NCBI GenBank assembly: GCA_037179515.1
Contig: JAXCGZ010001901.1
Location: 2,501 to 42,500 of the forward strand
Origin: Halocaridina rubra
Lineage: Eukaryota; Arthropoda; Malacostraca; Decapoda; Atyidae
Reading direction: 5' to 3'
DNA length: 40,000 bases
Position numbers and translations under genes: made by a program. Under the pieces are notes generated by a model that saw only the letters and a list, made by a program, of their open reading frames with translations, had not been told where the DNA came from and ran no database searches. Shown in pieces: positions 1 to 11,314 of this stretch. Position 1 is the stretch's first letter. Each line of letters starts with the position of its first letter.

Positions 1-210
1 AGACTGTAAAATAGAGGCGTTAGGTGTATTGTTCCCGGCCCGTCACTGTCTGAGGGGAAAAAAAGCATTCACTCAGGGTAACGATCGCACCTGCCAAAAC
101 TAAAGTCCTTCGCAAAAAGGTACCGTCGTAGCCCTTGGGAGAAGAGGGAGTCCGTGGTGAAAAACCGATCACATCACTGTTACCTATCCTCCAGCACACG
201 AAAAAAAAAT
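1..210. other. Unassigned moderate-GC segment with splice-like signals
   Basis: This segment is less AT-rich than what follows. The minus strand is open from about 210 to a TAA at 20-22 without an ATG and includes a Ser/Pro-rich stretch. A pyrimidine tract followed by CAG near 52-53 looks like a minus-strand acceptor. I do not recognise the product. It could be a piece of a downstream exon of the KANSL1-like gene or an old repeat. From 211 to 459 I see only AT-rich sequence. Confidence 0.2.
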
Positions 211-461
211 ATAATTATTAATAAAACTTATACCAGAAGTAAATTCTAAAATTCACATAAACCTAATGCCATGAATGGGTGCTGTAAAACCTATATAATT
301 AACTTCCCCTCTTGAAATCATTGCAAATTATATAAGTTTTACAACAGTTATAATTACGAAAATCCTTGTCACCTGTTTCATTAATCATTTTTATGCTGTT
401 TGTGTGTTCCAATCACTCCTTAGTCGGAGTTGGGGGATTAAGACTAGATATGCCCATCCTA

Positions 462-678
462 AAGGGGGGTTTACACGGTCAAACGGTTCGTCGAACGCGG
501 TTCGACAGACAAGTGTTTGAAGTGATGTTCGAACGTGTGAACGGGGTAGTTGGTCGTCGAACACGTTTGTCGAACGTGTTCGACATCCAAATACCACGTT
601 CACACGTTCGAACATCACTTCAAACACTTCTCTGTCGAACCGCGTTCGACGAACCGTTTAACCGTGTAAACCCCCCTT
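462..678. mobile_element. Palindromic MITE with TA target-site duplication
   Basis: A 217-bp near-perfect inverted repeat. The outer ends AAGGGGGGTTTACACGGT and its reverse complement are flanked by TA on both sides (460-461 and 679-680), as expected of Tc1/mariner-type insertions. The arms (about 95 bp) are rich in the motif GTTCGACG and would fold into one long hairpin. The two opposing ORFs here are artefacts of this symmetry. There is no coding capacity; it would need a transposase supplied in trans. Confidence 0.75.
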
Positions 679-681
679 TAA

Positions 682-766
682 CAACCTGCGACGAGGATCG
701 AACCCGTGTTTGTCAGGCTCGTCGTTTCCTGACTTGCGAGTTTTACCACTGAGCTACAGCGGGTCT
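682..766 (-). repeat. tRNA-like sequence (tRNA pseudogene or SINE head)
   Basis: On the minus strand an A box (TAGCTCAGTGG) and a B box (GGTTCGATCC) lie at the usual spacing. A T-arm of five pairs around TTCGATC can be drawn. The acceptor and D arms pair poorly and the central stem has an oversized loop, so this is not a convincing functional tRNA. It abuts the palindromic MITE directly. Confidence 0.45.
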
Positions 767-844
767 CTTCCTCAATACGAAAAAAAAATTATCGCTTTTC
801 TAATCAAAGTCGCGTGACTTTCGATAGACTTTTTTTAGTCTAAA

Positions 845-1036
845 GATCTTTGTTTTTAGGCTTTGTCTAACAAAGCACTGGCGCATTCGTTAAAAATCTC
901 TTTTAAGTCCTTCATATCATACAAGTCACAACATTCTGCATTTTTTTTCATTGCGTTTTCTAGGGGCTCTGTATTCAATACAGAGTCTAAAATGTTGATA
1001 ACTTTGGTATCCAGAAGAACACGGAGCATGGGCGGT
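845..1036 (-). pseudogene. Unrecognised coding-like fragment
   Basis: The minus strand is open for about 58 codons to a TAA near 860, with a natural-looking amino-acid mix including NAECCDLYDMKDLKEIF. A TGTAAG acceptor-like site lies just upstream near 1036. The helical end faintly resembles the last helices of a BTB domain, but this is too weak to name. It may be a decayed exon or transposon piece. Confidence 0.25.
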
Positions 1037-1064
1037 TTCTTACAGACAAATTTAGACCATTAAT

Positions 1065-1068
<4 letters not shown>

Positions 1069-1126
<58 letters not shown>
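1069..1126. repeat. (TA)n microsatellite
   Basis: 58-bp uninterrupted dinucleotide run. From 1127 to 1702 the DNA is AT-rich, apart from a palindromic fragment near 1253-1300 that resembles the dispersed repeat at 10550. Confidence 0.95.
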
Positions 1127-1128
<2 letters not shown>

Positions 1129-1701
1129 CATGAAGCAAATGAAAGAAAATTTTCCTAAGTAATAATTTAGCAAAGGTGCTTATTATCTATCTGTATACAA
1201 AAGCAATAATCTCCATGTAAGAGGAATGACCAAGTCACATCACACACCCAGGGTTCTGGTTGAAATTTTCCAGCCAGAACCCCAAACCTGTATGCCTAGA
1301 CTCTTCACAGGAGGAAAATATGAAGGGTGGTTTCAAGCCTCTTCATTATCGTACAATGTCATATATTAATTACCATTACCACGTAGTAGGTTGGCCCATG
1401 GCACCAACCGCCCGATTCAATACTACACCTGAAGAGTCTTTTTTGGACTTAAACAGCACTGTCCAGTTCACCTCGGTGCTAAATCTTCCTTCAGATACGA
1501 TTCTTTTTCTATGCCTACATCAACACCGAATATTCTTGGATATGCGTTACACATCTCGTAGTATTCCTTTACATTTAACAAGTCACAACACTCCCAACAC
1601 TGATTTTCTTTACTTTGTGTTTTCTTCGTGCCCAGGCCCAATAAGGGCTCATTTTTTTTTCTTTTTTTGGCTCGTCCTAGTGTCACAATCATGAAAAAAC
1701 T

Positions 1702-1816
<115 letters not shown>

Positions 1817-2019
1817 CAAAATAAGACAGAAACAGAAAATGAACTATGGGAGACAGAAGACGATCAACTCCCTATTAGGATAGATGTAAATATATCATCA
1901 TTTATGAAAATATTATCATCATATACAAGATGTTGCTAAGACTAGCAAAGCTTACATCTAATCCTATTCGCTGTTGATTAGATTTTTTTTTTACACAAAT
2001 GATTCATAAGTTGATAACT

Positions 2020-2021
<2 letters not shown>

Positions 2022-2101
<80 letters not shown>

Positions 2102-2128
2102 TTTTGTTCTTTCCGGTGGTCCAATCCT

Positions 2129-2195
<67 letters not shown>

Positions 2196-2209
2196 TAATA
2201 ATAATAACA
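2022..2209. repeat. (CT)n then (TAA)n compound microsatellite
   Basis: CT repeats run to 2098 with one slip at 2059-2061. After a 34-bp unique spacer, (TAA)n runs from 2133 to 2209. ORFs in this area encode homopolymers and are not genes. Confidence 0.95.
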
Positions 2210-2381
2210 ACATACGGTGCCTATAAAAAGAAGAAACACGGACATAAAAAACAAAAAGACGACGAAAGAGATGGAGAACGAGCAACGGCAATGTGTACAT
2301 TTGTTATCTAATGAATAATACAGATATATTCTTCAGACAAGTCGAACTTAGCGTAAATAAAACAAAGTATTGCGAAAACTA

Positions 2382-2407
2382 TACACACAAACACACACAC
2401 ACACACA
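2382..2407. repeat. (CA)n microsatellite
   Basis: Short CA run inside otherwise unremarkable sequence (2210-2570) that holds only C-rich ATCCATC-type direct repeats. Confidence 0.85.
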
Positions 2408-2570
2408 TTTTATCCCCATCCATCTATCCCTCCTCAATCAAGCCACTATCCATCTATCCCTTCTCCATGACGCCAATATCCATCAATACATCCCACCCCA
2501 AGCAAGTCATTCCCATACCCACCCACACACTCCAAGAAGACCCTGGAAATATGCAAATACGGTTATTCGC

Positions 2571-2595
2571 CTACTACTACTACTACTACTACTAA

Positions 2596-2667
<72 letters not shown>

Positions 2668-2735
2668 CAAAACTTCAATCCTCACCAAAAAAATTACGAG
2701 TATCACATGTGTCAGACGGTGTTACGTAATTAATG

Positions 2736-2768
<33 letters not shown>

Positions 2769-2804
2769 GTAGAACACTTCAATAATAACCAATAATATTA
2801 AGAG

Positions 2805-2864
<60 letters not shown>

Positions 2865-3363
2865 CAAAACTTCAATCCTCACCAAAAAAATTACGAGTAT
2901 CACATGTGTCAGACGGTGTTACGTAATTAATGCTACTACTACTACTACTAGTAGTAGAACACTTCAATAATAACCAATAATATTAAGAGTATCACATGTT
3001 TTGGACAGTTACGTAAAAAATGCTACTACTACTACTTCTACTAATAGTAGTAGTAGGACACTTCAATAATAACCAATAATATTACGAGTATCACATGTTT
3101 TGGACAGTGTTACGTAAAAAAATGCTACTACTACTACTACTACTAATAGTAGTAGTAGGACACTTCAATAATAACCAATAATATTACGATTATCACATAT
3201 TTTGTAAGTTACGTAAATAATGCTACTACTACTAGTAGTAGTAGTAGTAGTAGAATACTTCAATAATTACCAATAATATTACGAGTATCACATGTTTTGG
3301 ACAGTGTTACTTAAAAAATGCTACTACTAGTAGTAGTAGTAATAGTAGTGGTAGTAGCAGTAG
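2571..3363. repeat. Tandem array of (CTA)n/(TAG)n hairpin modules
   Basis: Seven modules, each a (CTA)n run followed by (TAG)n that can pair into a hairpin, start at about 2571, 2735, 2933, 3023, 3124, 3222 and 3320. They are separated by a conserved 60-70 bp spacer that begins CACTTCAATAATAACCAATA, continues through TATCACATG and ends with TTACGTAA-like sequence before ATG and the next (CTA)n. Later modules repeat at 90-101 bp. The first two are expanded by long (TAG)n runs and carry a variant spacer (AAAACTTCAATCCTCACC). It is a satellite-like array rather than a simple microsatellite. No protein is encoded; Val and Tyr ORFs are artefacts. Confidence 0.85.
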
Positions 3364-3436
3364 GAAATTTACTCTTCAATTATGCACTACGAATTAATAT
3401 TAGCTTCCAAATACTTCACTATCATCTGAACGAAAA

Positions 3437-3439
<3 letters not shown>

Positions 3440-3497
<58 letters not shown>
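3440..3497. repeat. (TA)n microsatellite
   Basis: 58-bp dinucleotide run just right of the hairpin array. From 3498 to 4396 I see no gene and no clear repeat. Confidence 0.95.
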
Positions 3498-3502
<5 letters not shown>

Positions 3503-4399
3503 TAAATCACAACACAAAAAAACAGCAGAGGTCTTTCAACTAGAATCTTTTGGGGTGAGACAAGAGATGTGAAATGGAAATTTTATCCAAGCACGAAAAG
3601 ATACTGTTTTACTTGTCCTCAATTATCCCCACAAATCTAATTATATCCTCACCTTCACAATTCAGCATCCACTCGGAACGTTAATTGCTTACTTTCCCAC
3701 ATTGAGAGTGAAATGAAAATTGAGAGCTTTAATACAGTACCTAAAACAAATAAAAAATATAATTTTCAATAAGTAAAATATCGAACACACGTTCAATCCT
3801 GGTCCGGGATTGGCTTAGCTCTCACTGTCTCATGTTATTACCAATTAGGTCTACTTGATTACTCAGCCACTCCCTGGAGATCACTGGGTCCATATGACAG
3901 GAGAAGGGACTTAGGCAACGGCTATACAGTAGCTGCATACTAGTAGCCGTGTTCTGTGCCGTCACTTTCCCTTGACTCTGCCTTTCATTAAATACCTCTA
4001 ACATTTGAACTCTAGATCGTTTATGAACTGGTGTGAACTAACGAAGAATACCGTAAAATTATCATAACTTACAGAAGAGCTGAAATCAAGACACTTTTCA
4101 ATACAGTTGGCTGAATCCCCTGCAGGAGAGTGAATCTGTCTTGCTTACCTATGTAAGATAAATTCATAGAGGCGATTTTGATGAAGTGGCATGCTATTAA
4201 GCACTAAAGAGCACCACAGATTTCGCTGACATACAAAACTAGCTATAAAACAATACTCAGATGTAAACATATCAATGGAAAACATGACCTGAGCTGCAGA
4301 GGGTACTACTATTATATAGGACAATGAAAGTGCTTGAAATAGATGAAAGAAGACGCCAGACATGCTTCTTGAGCGATACAATATTCGCAGAGAAATTTA

Positions 4400-4728
4400 G
4401 GCCCGAATTTAAACAGTGTGAACCTAGGATACCATATTGTTAGTTAGCTAGACGCACACAAATGGATTTCATAAAGGAATCTGACGCGGTTCTGTGCATG
4501 GCTTGGATCCCCCCATGGGGAGGTCCTAGCCATACACAGAACCGCGTCAGATGCGTTTATGAAATCCATTTGTGTGTCTAGCCAACTAATAATATGGTAT
4601 CCTAGGTTTACACTGAGGGATCCTAGCCATACACAGAACCGCGTCAGATGCCTTTATGAAATCAGTTTGTGTGTCTAGCTAACTAACAATATGGTATCCT
4701 AAGTTTACAATGTTTAAGAAATGGGGCC
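4400..4728. mobile_element. PIF/Harbinger-type MITE with TTA duplication and a doubled right arm
   Basis: The ends are GGCCC and GGGCC, flanked by TTA on both sides (4397-4399 and 4729-4731), the hallmark of PIF/Harbinger (Tourist-like) elements. The left arm (4400-4510) matches in reverse complement the right arm, which is present twice in tandem (about 4525-4615 and 4616-4728). The core is CTGACGCGGTTCTGTG and its complement. There is no coding capacity. The duplicated arm suggests slipped replication or nested insertion. Confidence 0.78.
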
Positions 4729-4731
4729 TTA

Positions 4732-5555
4732 GATTCTGAAAATCTTTCTCATGTTCTAAACGAGTTACTGAAATAAAACTTTATTAAATGTATCAATGCT
4801 CACAAAATGCCAAATGTGAGTCATTTTAAGCAATATTGTGAAGTTAAAATGCAGACCATGCATAATTTACTTCACCCTGAGGTAAGGTGGCTCTACAAAG
4901 CGAATTGCATGAGGAAGTATTTGATGTTCTTCGACACTTTTCCCAAGTAAAAAAAAGCCTGTAAAGAAACACCTGCTGAATGCTAATTGCAAAGCATTTG
5001 TGAATTATGTACCAAAATCTTCGAAATTATGAATATCCTGAATAAACAACTATAAGGAATAGATAAAATGTTTGTTGATGCAAAGGCGCGGATATTTGGC
5101 TTCATTACATATTTATGTTAAAACTAGATATTCCGTCAAGGGAGATGTAACAAGTGGTAGTGGGTTATTTCTAGGAGACTCTAGAAAACTCTAGGAAAGG
5201 AAACACAATGAGTCAGCTAACTCTTGATTCAAAATAAAAATATTGAAATTCATCCAATTTTGCCAGGAATCTTTTGTTCCTATCTTCATATCTACCTGAC
5301 TGTGACTTCTGTGTTGTAAGTAACTTAAATTGGTGTAAGTTATATAAAATCTCTGCCGCAGACATTAAGCATAAAGATCTTATTAACTTTATTCTTCTCA
5401 AATATCAGTCTGTATTTTGTAGATACATTTATTATAGTGTAAAGTAATTACTATGATCACGTTACGACAGAAAAGTCGCCGAAAGTTAGTACAGAGATTT
5501 CAATTATATTTCCTCGAAACTTTATTGGTTATATGTACAAATAAGTAACAGACTT
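4732..5555. other. Unassigned AT-rich sequence
   Basis: No splice-supported exon, RNA gene or repeat array is evident. Short ORFs on the minus strand near 5213-5401 have no recognisable content. Confidence 0.5.
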
Positions 5556-5852
5556 GCTTTTTAGAACATTATATACAATTGTAACTTTATATTATGTCTA
5601 TGTTTATATTCTATGTAATTTCTTTCAGCTTAGGCTTAGGCCTATATCTCTTTCTGAGCAAACAAACAAACATTTATTTCCATTTTTGTACAATGGTTAT
5701 TCTTATACAATTCAGAGTGTGATCATTGTCAAATTTTACTTATAAAAGACAATGATCACACTCTCTGAAAGAGATATAACCAGAAAGAAAATTACATAGA
5801 ATATAAACATAAGACATAATATAAAGTTATAATTATGGATAACGTTCTAGCT
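5556..5852. repeat. Foldback with nested hairpin and a LINE 3' tail
   Basis: Arms at about 5556-5657 and 5760-5852 are inverted copies, with a shared core (GTTTATATTCTATGTAATT). Between them lies a 45-bp piece (5659-5704) matching the 3' terminus of the LINE at 21505 in the same orientation, ending in CAAACAAACAAACA. A second inner hairpin follows (GTGATCATTGTC near 5717 pairing with its complement near 5747). The order suggests a retrotransposed tail landed inside, or helped create, the palindrome. Confidence 0.6.
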
Positions 5853-5904
5853 TTAAAAAATAAACAGTTGGGAACCAATTACATATTTTATAAGAAGAAC
5901 TTTA

Positions 5905-6328
5905 AGTATGACAACATTTGTATTCCGGAAATGTTCGTAACATATCATTAGCCTACGTTACGGAAAAGTTCGTTACATATCATTACGTTACGGAAATGTG
6001 TATATATAATCAGAGTATTCAGGAAATATTTGTGTGATTACTGTATTCCATAAATATTCGTACAATGATCATTGTAATAAAATCATGTAAGTAAAATATT
6101 CGATATATTATGGAAATACAAGAGTATGTATAACGATATATTTGTATATCGCACACTGTATTGCGGAAATATACATATAGCCTAACTAGTGTATTCCGGA
6201 TATATTTGCAAGTGATCGGCGTACTACACATACATTTAAATGTTCCTTGTACTCCGAAAAGATACGTACACTATCATTGCATACCGGAAATATATCTAAA
6301 TGATCATTGCATTCCGGATTTTTTATGT
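5905..6328. repeat. Degenerate minisatellite, unit around GTATTCCGGAAATAT
   Basis: About eleven diverged copies of GTATTCCGGAAATAT followed by a variable AC/TGATCATTG segment, spaced 28-55 bp apart (near 5922, 5985, 6016, 6045, 6160, 6191, 6250, 6282 and 6312 among others). Divergence between units shows it is old. Confidence 0.55.
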
Positions 6329-6673
6329 GCGTAACACCGGGACGGGCAAAGAAAACTGCCCTCATCGGGCCGGGGTACCAAGAAAAAGTAGCAGCTCAAG
6401 GACAAAGCAGTAACAAGAGAATAATAAATAATAAAAATGAGGCTGAAAGAATAGTGAAAGGAATTGAGATCTAATAATGATGAAAAAATAGCAAAGAAAG
6501 AGAGAAATGGATGTATGAAAAAAAAATGTATGTACGCAATACATACTTATAAACGCTAGACTATAATCCTATGATACAAAAAAGCCTAAAATACTAACTA
6601 AAATCTGTAGTTTGTTAGTCCAATTTGCATTTGCTAAAGTAGCAATTCAAGTATAGCAATATAAATTAATTAT

Positions 6674-7750
<1,077 letters not shown>

Positions 7751-7751
7751 T

Positions 7752-7822
<71 letters not shown>
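7752..7822. repeat. (TA)n microsatellite
   Basis: About 70 bp of TA repeats. Confidence 0.95.
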
Positions 7823-7823
<1 letters not shown>

Positions 7824-7921
7824 TCTGTAGATACAAACATTAAAATTAAAAGTAGTAGTATCGATTTTGTTGATAAAAAAAACCGGCTCAATTCAAAAGG
7901 TCATTTAAGAATTGAAAGTTC

Positions 7922-7926
<5 letters not shown>

Positions 7927-7998
<72 letters not shown>
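7927..7998. repeat. (GA)n microsatellite
   Basis: 72-bp pure run. From 7999 to 8480 the DNA is AT-rich without an identified feature. Confidence 0.96.
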
Positions 7999-8001
<3 letters not shown>

Positions 8002-8487
8002 TATCAGTCCTAGATTATAACACAAAAATAACTAATTCTTGCATGAAAAAAACAAACAATATATTTCCTTTATCTGTAGCTCTTCCCATTTTAATATGAA
8101 GTCACTGACCCCTCTGACATGAACTTCGGAAAAAAAAATAAACAAAAAATCATACAGCTAAAAATACATTCCAATCATCAAATTCAATTAGTACTAAAGG
8201 TAACCGTGCCAAGCACCAGCATCAGAGCACAATTAGCACTAGAAGAAAACTAGTTATCAGTAAGCGACGTCAGTCAATATCTAGATGGCTAAAACTGGCT
8301 CTAGAAAATAGCTAAGACCAAGAAAACATACAGAAAAATATCCAGTGATGTTACTCTAGTGAGGACTTCGGAATAATTCTACTATAGTGTGAATATCTCT
8401 CGAGAATAAATAAAAAAAGCACTGCATTAACAGCATATAATGTTAACTTAATTACTAATTAACACATTATGTAACCTTTCATATGAA

Positions 8488-8836
8488 AGTATTAGGTTAG
8501 GTTAGGTAAAGTTTCGATATAACAGCAAATACTGGAAATATAACAGTACTGTATCTAATGGGCAGATGCTACTGCATTATTTAATAGTAAATATTATATA
8601 TACATTAATAATTATCATATAAGAAGATATAAACCTACGGTTAGGTTAGGCAAACTTAGAACGTAATTTACTAGATATACAGGGAATATAATGGCACTAT
8701 TAATAGTACTATAATTTAATTACTTAGTAATAATAGTGTTCCCAGATACAAACTAATGCTTAGACAAGTCTTTTTTAACAATAATCCCGTTCACTGATAC
8801 AAAGTAATAGCTAAGTTAGGTTAGGTAAAATTAGGT
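8488..8836. repeat. Three short interstitial TTAGG clusters
   Basis: GGTTAGGTTAGG units occur near 8491, 8639 and 8815, each followed by a G/CAAA-type continuation. TTAGG is the canonical arthropod telomere unit. The similar flanks of the first two copies suggest one dispersed repeat rather than independent telomere healing. Confidence 0.55.
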
Positions 8837-9011
8837 TCCTAGAGACAGCCGATGCTGAGAGAGAGACCGCGTGTGATAATAACGCCTTTGTTTCCCTCCA
8901 ACTATTCGGTTGGTACGCCTGATTAGAGTTGACCTTGAATATGTTTAAAATGTTATTTTGGGTTCAATATGAAGAATCAATTTTGATTCGCTAATGGTGT
9001 GATGAATAGTA

Positions 9012-9076
<65 letters not shown>
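9012..9076. repeat. (TTA)n microsatellite
   Basis: 65-bp trinucleotide run. Confidence 0.95.
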
Positions 9077-9078
<2 letters not shown>

Positions 9079-9235
9079 GCCAGTGGCTGTCGAAAAAAGA
9101 CCTAACTATATCTGTCAAAAACATAAACTTATTTAACATTGAATAGACGAATAATAACTCCACAAATACATAAATTGACAAACAAAATAAAATAATAAAA
9201 GTACAAACTTAAATACTGAAAAGTCGAGTGGGGGA

Positions 9236-9375
9236 ATTTTGGAAGAGTAATCAAAGAAATTCCCTCTGAGGTAGGGAGGGGCTAAAATACTTCCTCCGTG
9301 TTCCCCTGCGTGTCATAAAAGTTGACTAAATGGGGCGGAGCGAGGGGACTGGGAGTCCCCTCCTCTGTATTTTCT
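9236..9375 (+). repeat. Dispersed repeat family B, copy 1
   Basis: Contains CCCTGCGTGTCATAA, then GACTAAA, a G-rich block and GGGGACTGGGAGTCCC, in the same order as the copy at 29047-29285 and inverted relative to the copy at 10505-10690. It is probably a SINE or MITE family; its ends are not clear. Confidence 0.55.
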
Positions 9376-9376
9376 C

Positions 9377-9588
9377 GGATAAACTGGAGAAGCCGAACCT
9401 CAGCGATTTCAATTCGAGAGGGCACTCCTCGTGCTTGGCCAATTGGAGAAAACCTAACCTAACCTAACCTAAGGTTCTCTATCTCCAGTTGCTTCATTAT
9501 GAGATGCGTTATCTCCAGTTGGCCAATTGTAAGGAGTGTTTTCTCTGATTGACAGTGCTGAGGTGCGTCTTCTCCAGCTTATCCTATA
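9377..9588. repeat. Inverted repeat enclosing (TTAGG)4
   Basis: Imperfect arms at 9377-9453 and about 9505-9588 share GGATAAACTGGAGAAG-type ends and an inner GGCCAATTGGAG-type motif. The loop holds AACCTAACCTAACCTAACCT, which is TTAGG repeats on the minus strand. Confidence 0.55.
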
Positions 9589-9699
9589 TTCTCTCCCACA
9601 GAGTCAGAGTGTTTTGCCTTGACTCAGCCACTCCTCTTATAAGGGGAAAAAGGCTCATGTATATAGATAGAATTAGAGAAATATACACATACAGTAGCT

Positions 9700-10115
9700 G
9701 AAAAGTTGAGGTTAGTAGAGAGGCAAGCAATAATATTAGAAATAGGAGGAGGAGGAGGAGGAAGAAGAATTGAGCAAGAAAGAGGAAAGGAAGACGAGGA
9801 GGAAGAAGAGGAAGGGAAATGGAGGGAGATGAAGAGGAGGCAAGAGAGTTAGATGGAGGAAGAGGAGGAGGCAACAAATAATTATAGTAGTAGTAGATGT
9901 AGGAAGAAGAGGAGGAGGAAGAAGTAGAAAGGAAGAGGGTGAGCTAAGAATGACTGAGGGAGGAGGAGGAGAGGAAGATGTAAGAATGATAAGGAGAGGG
10001 AGAAAACGGGAGGAGAGGGAGAGGATGAGTTAAGAATGTGGAAAAAAGGCAAAGAAAAGAAAGATATAAGTGTGATAGAGGAGAAAAAAAGAATATGAAG
10101 AGTTGAGAATAATGG
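9700..10115. repeat. Polypurine (GGA/GAA) tract
   Basis: About 400 bp in which the plus strand is overwhelmingly A and G with GGAGGAGGA-type runs. The Leu/Ser/Pro-rich minus-strand ORFs at 9584-10245 are composition artefacts. The rest, 10116-10500, holds short C/G-rich blocks with no gene. Confidence 0.7.
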
Positions 10116-10504
10116 CTGAATGTTGAGGATAGAGATAGGAAGGTTCGTAACACCACGACAATCGGGGGCAATGCCTCTCAACACCACCAAAAACCCCCGG
10201 CTCCCCTCTCCTCCCGCCGATCATCTGACCTTGAAAAATAACCACGTTTTTAACCAGGTATAATTTTTTTTACAGTGAGATTTTTAAATCTGTATTTTAA
10301 CCATGGGGTCAACCCCCAATTTTAAAAACCCCAACTGGGGTTACCAACCTCAGGGTCACGGCCCCAGATAAAACTACTGAGTATGAAAAGAACATTGTAT
10401 CTATATTTTATCCCAAGGGATCCAAAAAAAAAAAAAGGTTATGTTAGGTAAAATGAAGGGATAGGGCGCCATTGTCTATGTCTTTATCTATATACACAAG
10501 TCTA

Positions 10505-10690
10505 ACCCCCCTTGTAAGGGAGGTGGCCGAGTCGAAGCACACTCCCAAACAAGGGTTCTAGTTAGTTTTCCACCAGAGCCCCCCCCCCTCGTAAGTCTTG
10601 GCCGCTCGGGGGGAGCAAGATACGAAGGGGATTTCTACCCCATTTAGTAGACTTTTAAGACACGCAGGAAAACATGGCGGTTTTCGTAGT
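10505..10690 (-). repeat. Dispersed repeat family B, copy 2 (inverted)
   Basis: Runs from CCCCTTGTAAGGGAGGTGGC to TTTTAAGACACGCAGGAA, the reverse complement order of the copy at 29047-29285. A C-rich run at 10578-10587 and short (GA)n at 10700-10716 follow. Confidence 0.55.
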
Positions 10691-10777
10691 CCCCCAACCG
10701 AGAGAGAGAGAGAGAGAACAATGAACTCCGGGAGGCAGGGGACGCTTAACTCCTCACTTGGATAAAACCCACATCCC

Positions 10778-10778
<1 letters not shown>

Positions 10779-10815
<37 letters not shown>
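10779..10815. repeat. (TAA)n microsatellite
   Basis: 37-bp run; overlapping poly-Leu and poly-Tyr ORFs are artefacts. Confidence 0.93.
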
Positions 10816-10817
<2 letters not shown>

Positions 10818-11063
10818 TCTTCCATAATTTTGACAATATACTCCAAGTTCTCTAACAGATTCGACAAGATCAATATCCATAACAACTTCCCATGTGTTAG
10901 CGACCCTTAATGAAAGTGAGAAAAGCTGAACACTGAAATGTAAATCTATACAATGCATTACGGAGTAATTATTCATGTAAATAGATTATGTAAAATTAAA
11001 CGTGTACAAAATATTGATTGAGGATATTAATATGCAATATTGAGACGTCAAGTCCATAATGAC

Positions 11064-11096
11064 GTAATAATAATAATAATAATAGTAATAATAATA

Positions 11097-11135
<39 letters not shown>

Positions 11136-11177
11136 GCATTACTGCAGTGTTGCCAAGCAAAATGCTTATCTCTTAGA

Positions 11178-11229
<52 letters not shown>
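11064..11229. repeat. (TAA)n and (TA)n in the KANSL1-like intron
   Basis: (TAA)n with TAG interruptions at 11064-11135, then (TA)n at 11183-11229, both just downstream of the exon donor on the minus strand. Confidence 0.95.
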
Positions 11230-11230
<1 letters not shown>

Positions 11231-11314
11231 CCCATAAAGATATAAATTTAGCCTGATTTACCTCCAGTGAAAAAAAAAAAAAAAGATTCAAAATGAATGA
11301 TATAAGGTACTTAC

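Noticed and set aside
682..766. Functional tRNA gene
   Set aside because: A and B boxes are present, but the acceptor and D arms do not pair and the anticodon loop is the wrong size.
2293..3500. Repeat-spacer layout reminiscent of a CRISPR array
   Set aside because: The repeats are trinucleotide runs of variable length, the spacers are near-identical to each other, and the genome is animal.
9584..10245. Overlapping Leu/Ser/Pro-rich minus-strand ORFs
   Set aside because: Pure composition effect of the polypurine tract.
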